DNA from: Flavobacteriales bacterium
GTDB lineage: Bacteria; Bacteroidota; Bacteroidia; Flavobacteriales_F; PHOS-HE28
Assembly (NCBI GenBank): GCA_020854015.1
Contig: JADZGG010000161.1
Span: forward strand, 1 to 15,431
Length of the DNA stretch: 15,431 bases
Direction of reading: 5' to 3'
The stretch's first letter is position 1. The number at the start of each line of letters is the position of its first letter. Below are positions 13,844 through 15,431 of this stretch, in pieces. The position numbers were made by a program, and so were the translations under genes. Below the pieces are notes generated by a model. That model was not told the origin of the DNA. It worked only from the letters and a program-made list of their open reading frames with translations, and made no database searches.

Positions 13844-15431
13844 ATGCCCCGCACATCCACCCTTCGCTACAGCGTCCTCTTCATGCTCTTGGTTCCGACT
13901 TTACTGTGGGCGCAGAAGGAATTCCCCATGGTGTGGGAGGGTAGGTTCTCCGTGGACCCGCGCTGGAACGCTGTTTCGCCGGACCTCGCCTATGTCGTAG
14001 CCGGGGACATGGAGGAGATCGAGATGCTTGATGGAACCACGGGCAAAGCCTTGTGGAAGTACAACTTCAAGGAGAAGCACGGTGTGAAGCAGTGCGAGGA
14101 TTGGATCGCGCACCACGACACGGAGACCATCGAGGTGATCACCCAGAAGGACAAGAACGCACCGCGTGAGGTCAACTATTTGGACTACCGCACCGGGCAG
14201 GTGGTGGCGGAGAGCCAGCTCGCGGCGCGCAACAGGGACCGGGGTACGTTGAAGCGCAGTGGTTTCGTGCCCAAACGCATCAACAAGACCGAGGTGTTCG
14301 ATGCGGCCAGTGCGACCATCATCAAGCTGAGCTACGACGACAAGAAGATCAAGAGTGCCATGGGCGGCACGAACCTGAATATCATTGTACAGGCCAATGG
14401 GGGCAATAGCTGGACGAGCAACTTTACCGGCAAGGTGGTGGCGCACATGATCTACGATATGCTGCCCGCCGACGATGGGGAAGTGATCCTCGATGTGAGC
14501 GTGGGCCACGACCGGGTGTTCGTGGTGTATGAGGGCATCACCTGTTTGGACCTCGGCACAGGCAAGGTCTTGTGGAGCACCACCTTCGATAACACCGAGA
14601 CCAGCTTGGGTCTGAAGGCGAAGCAAGTGATCGGTCGTGCCGCCATGCCGCTGCCTGCGGCGGACGGGGTGTACGTCTGTGACTTCAGCAAAGGAGAGCG
14701 CGCCATCAAGAAGCTGGACCTCAGCACCGGCACCGTGATCTGGACCGCAGACAAATTGGGAAACGACGACATCGTATCGGAGCTCGTACTCGAAGGTGGA
14801 AACTTGATCGCCCGCTTCGGTGGACTGGTGCGCAATGAGATCTTCATACCGAGTCCGAACGGTGGCGTGGGCGACGGCACCTACAAGGTGGAATACACCT
14901 TCGAGGGAAGCACCAGCTTGCGCGCCTACGATGCAGGCACTGGTGCCGCGAAGTGGAACACCGAGGCGATGGAATTGCCCGATAACTTCAAGAAGAGCGA
15001 GTGCAGCATCCTCAACAAGGGCGGTCGCATATACGCCTGCGGTGAGAAGAACCTGTATGTCTTCGACCCAGCAACGGGCAAGGTGGAGCAGCAAGCGGAA
15101 TACAGCAGCAAGGTGATCGGTAAGGCACGCTGGCTCTATGCCTTCGGCGATGCGTTCATGATAGAGGGTGAGAAGGGCATCGCACAGATGGATTCCTCAA
15201 TGAAATTGAGCTACGCCACCAACACCGGCCAATGCCTGCTCACCGAGATGCGCGGAGATGCCTTCATCGTGTGGACCGGCAAGAAGGCCGACGACCGCAA
15301 CGAGTTCATCCGCCTTGACCCGGCGACCGGGGCCATCCTGGGAAAGCTGGAGGGCTGCTACCGACCGCGCTTCGACCTCAGTGGCGACCGCTTCGTACGC
15401 TTCGACAACCCGAAGGTGATGCTGTACCGCA
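13844..15431 (+). CDS. Exported PQQ-type beta-propeller protein (3' end outside window)
   Basis: An open frame of 529 codons from ATG 13844 runs past the window end. It begins with a signal peptide (MPRTSTLRYSVLFMLLVPTLLWA|QK). Repeated strands of the pattern L-D-x-x-T-G-x-x-x-W mark PQQ/BamB-like propeller blades: MLDGTTGKALWKY, LDLGTGKVLWSTTF, LDLSTGTVIWTA, YDAGTGAAKWNT, FDPATGKVEQQ and LDPATGAILGKL. Six or more blades are present. No PQQ or metal-binding residues or enzyme motif is evident, so a scaffold or binding role is as likely as catalysis. Whether it ends in a T9SS domain cannot be seen. Confidence 0.88.
   Translation, partial: MPRTSTLRYSVLFMLLVPTLLWAQKEFPMVWEGRFSVDPRWNAVSPDLAYVVAGDMEEIEMLDGTTGKALWKYNFKEKHGVKQCEDWIAHHDTETIEVITQKDKNAPREVNYLDYRTGQVVAESQLAARNRDRGTLKRSGFVPKRINKTEVFDAASATIIKLSYDDKKIKSAMGGTNLNIIVQANGGNSWTSNFTGKVVAHMIYDMLPADDGEVILDVSVGHDRVFVVYEGITCLDLGTGKVLWSTTFDNTETSLGLKAKQVIGRAAMPLPAADGVYVCDFSKGERAIKKLDLSTGTVIWTADKLGNDDIVSELVLEGGNLIARFGGLVRNEIFIPSPNGGVGDGTYKVEYTFEGSTSLRAYDAGTGAAKWNTEAMELPDNFKKSECSILNKGGRIYACGEKNLYVFDPATGKVEQQAEYSSKVIGKARWLYAFGDAFMIEGEKGIAQMDSSMKLSYATNTGQCLLTEMRGDAFIVWTGKKADDRNEFIRLDPATGAILGKLEGCYRPRFDLSGDRFVRFDNPKVMLYR

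Noticed and set aside
13901..15094. 397-codon open frame on the minus strand
   Set aside because: It lies wholly antisense to the PQQ-type propeller gene, whose frame has a signal peptide and clear repeats. The protein is His/Val/Gly-rich with no family pattern, typical of antisense frames in GC-rich genes.

Overview
The window looks like chromosomal DNA from a high-GC member of the Bacteroidota. I infer a Flavobacteriales-type environmental lineage. The evidence is two secreted proteins with C-terminal type IX secretion (T9SS) sorting domains (cores VFPNPFTNEL and VYPNPCTDRL), a Y_Y_Y/Reg_prop two-component sensor of the kind common in Bacteroidota, an almost complete lack of Shine-Dalgarno sequences before starts, and signal peptides ending in a WAQ or QAQ/TAQ type junction. 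No rRNA, tRNA, CRISPR array or transposase gene was seen. All three stop codons end normal genes, so the genetic code is standard at stops.

Left part (1-2900): a phosphotransferase-fold protein of the COG2187 type (76-1092) is followed by a HicB/HicA toxin-antitoxin pair. The antitoxin is intact, but the toxin frame is broken by two nonsense codons, so the module appears to be decaying. Convergent to it, on the minus strand, lies an Acg/Rv1355c-type nitroreductase-fold protein (1712-2875), possibly preceded by a tiny unassigned gene.

Middle part (3236-8894): a large exported protein has three 'GRWF...GPW' repeats, a Gly/Tyr/Trp-rich stretch and a Pro/Thr/Ser tail. It ends at a very strong intrinsic terminator. 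A roughly 620-base intergenic region follows. It holds a compact element of about 196 bp bounded by perfect 23-bp inverted repeats, with two internal hairpins that share the same CATA loop. This is the most unusual non-coding structure in the window. Next comes an 859-residue T9SS cargo built of about 14 repeats of GGSFSTIGGQ type, plus a MopE-like acidic metal-binding segment.

Right part (9179-15431): a membrane sensor histidine kinase starts with TTG and overlaps its LuxR/NarL response regulator by 8 bases, forming a coupled two-component system. Downstream on the same strand are a 295-residue T9SS cargo and a PQQ-type beta-propeller protein that runs off the window. The second half of the window therefore mostly encodes envelope or extracellular proteins and one envelope-facing signalling system. 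Whether that system regulates its neighbours is inference only.

I found no clear new multi-gene system. The best leads are the inverted-repeat element, the broken hicA, the conserved GPW-repeat surface protein, and the nitroreductase that looks like half of a larger fusion.
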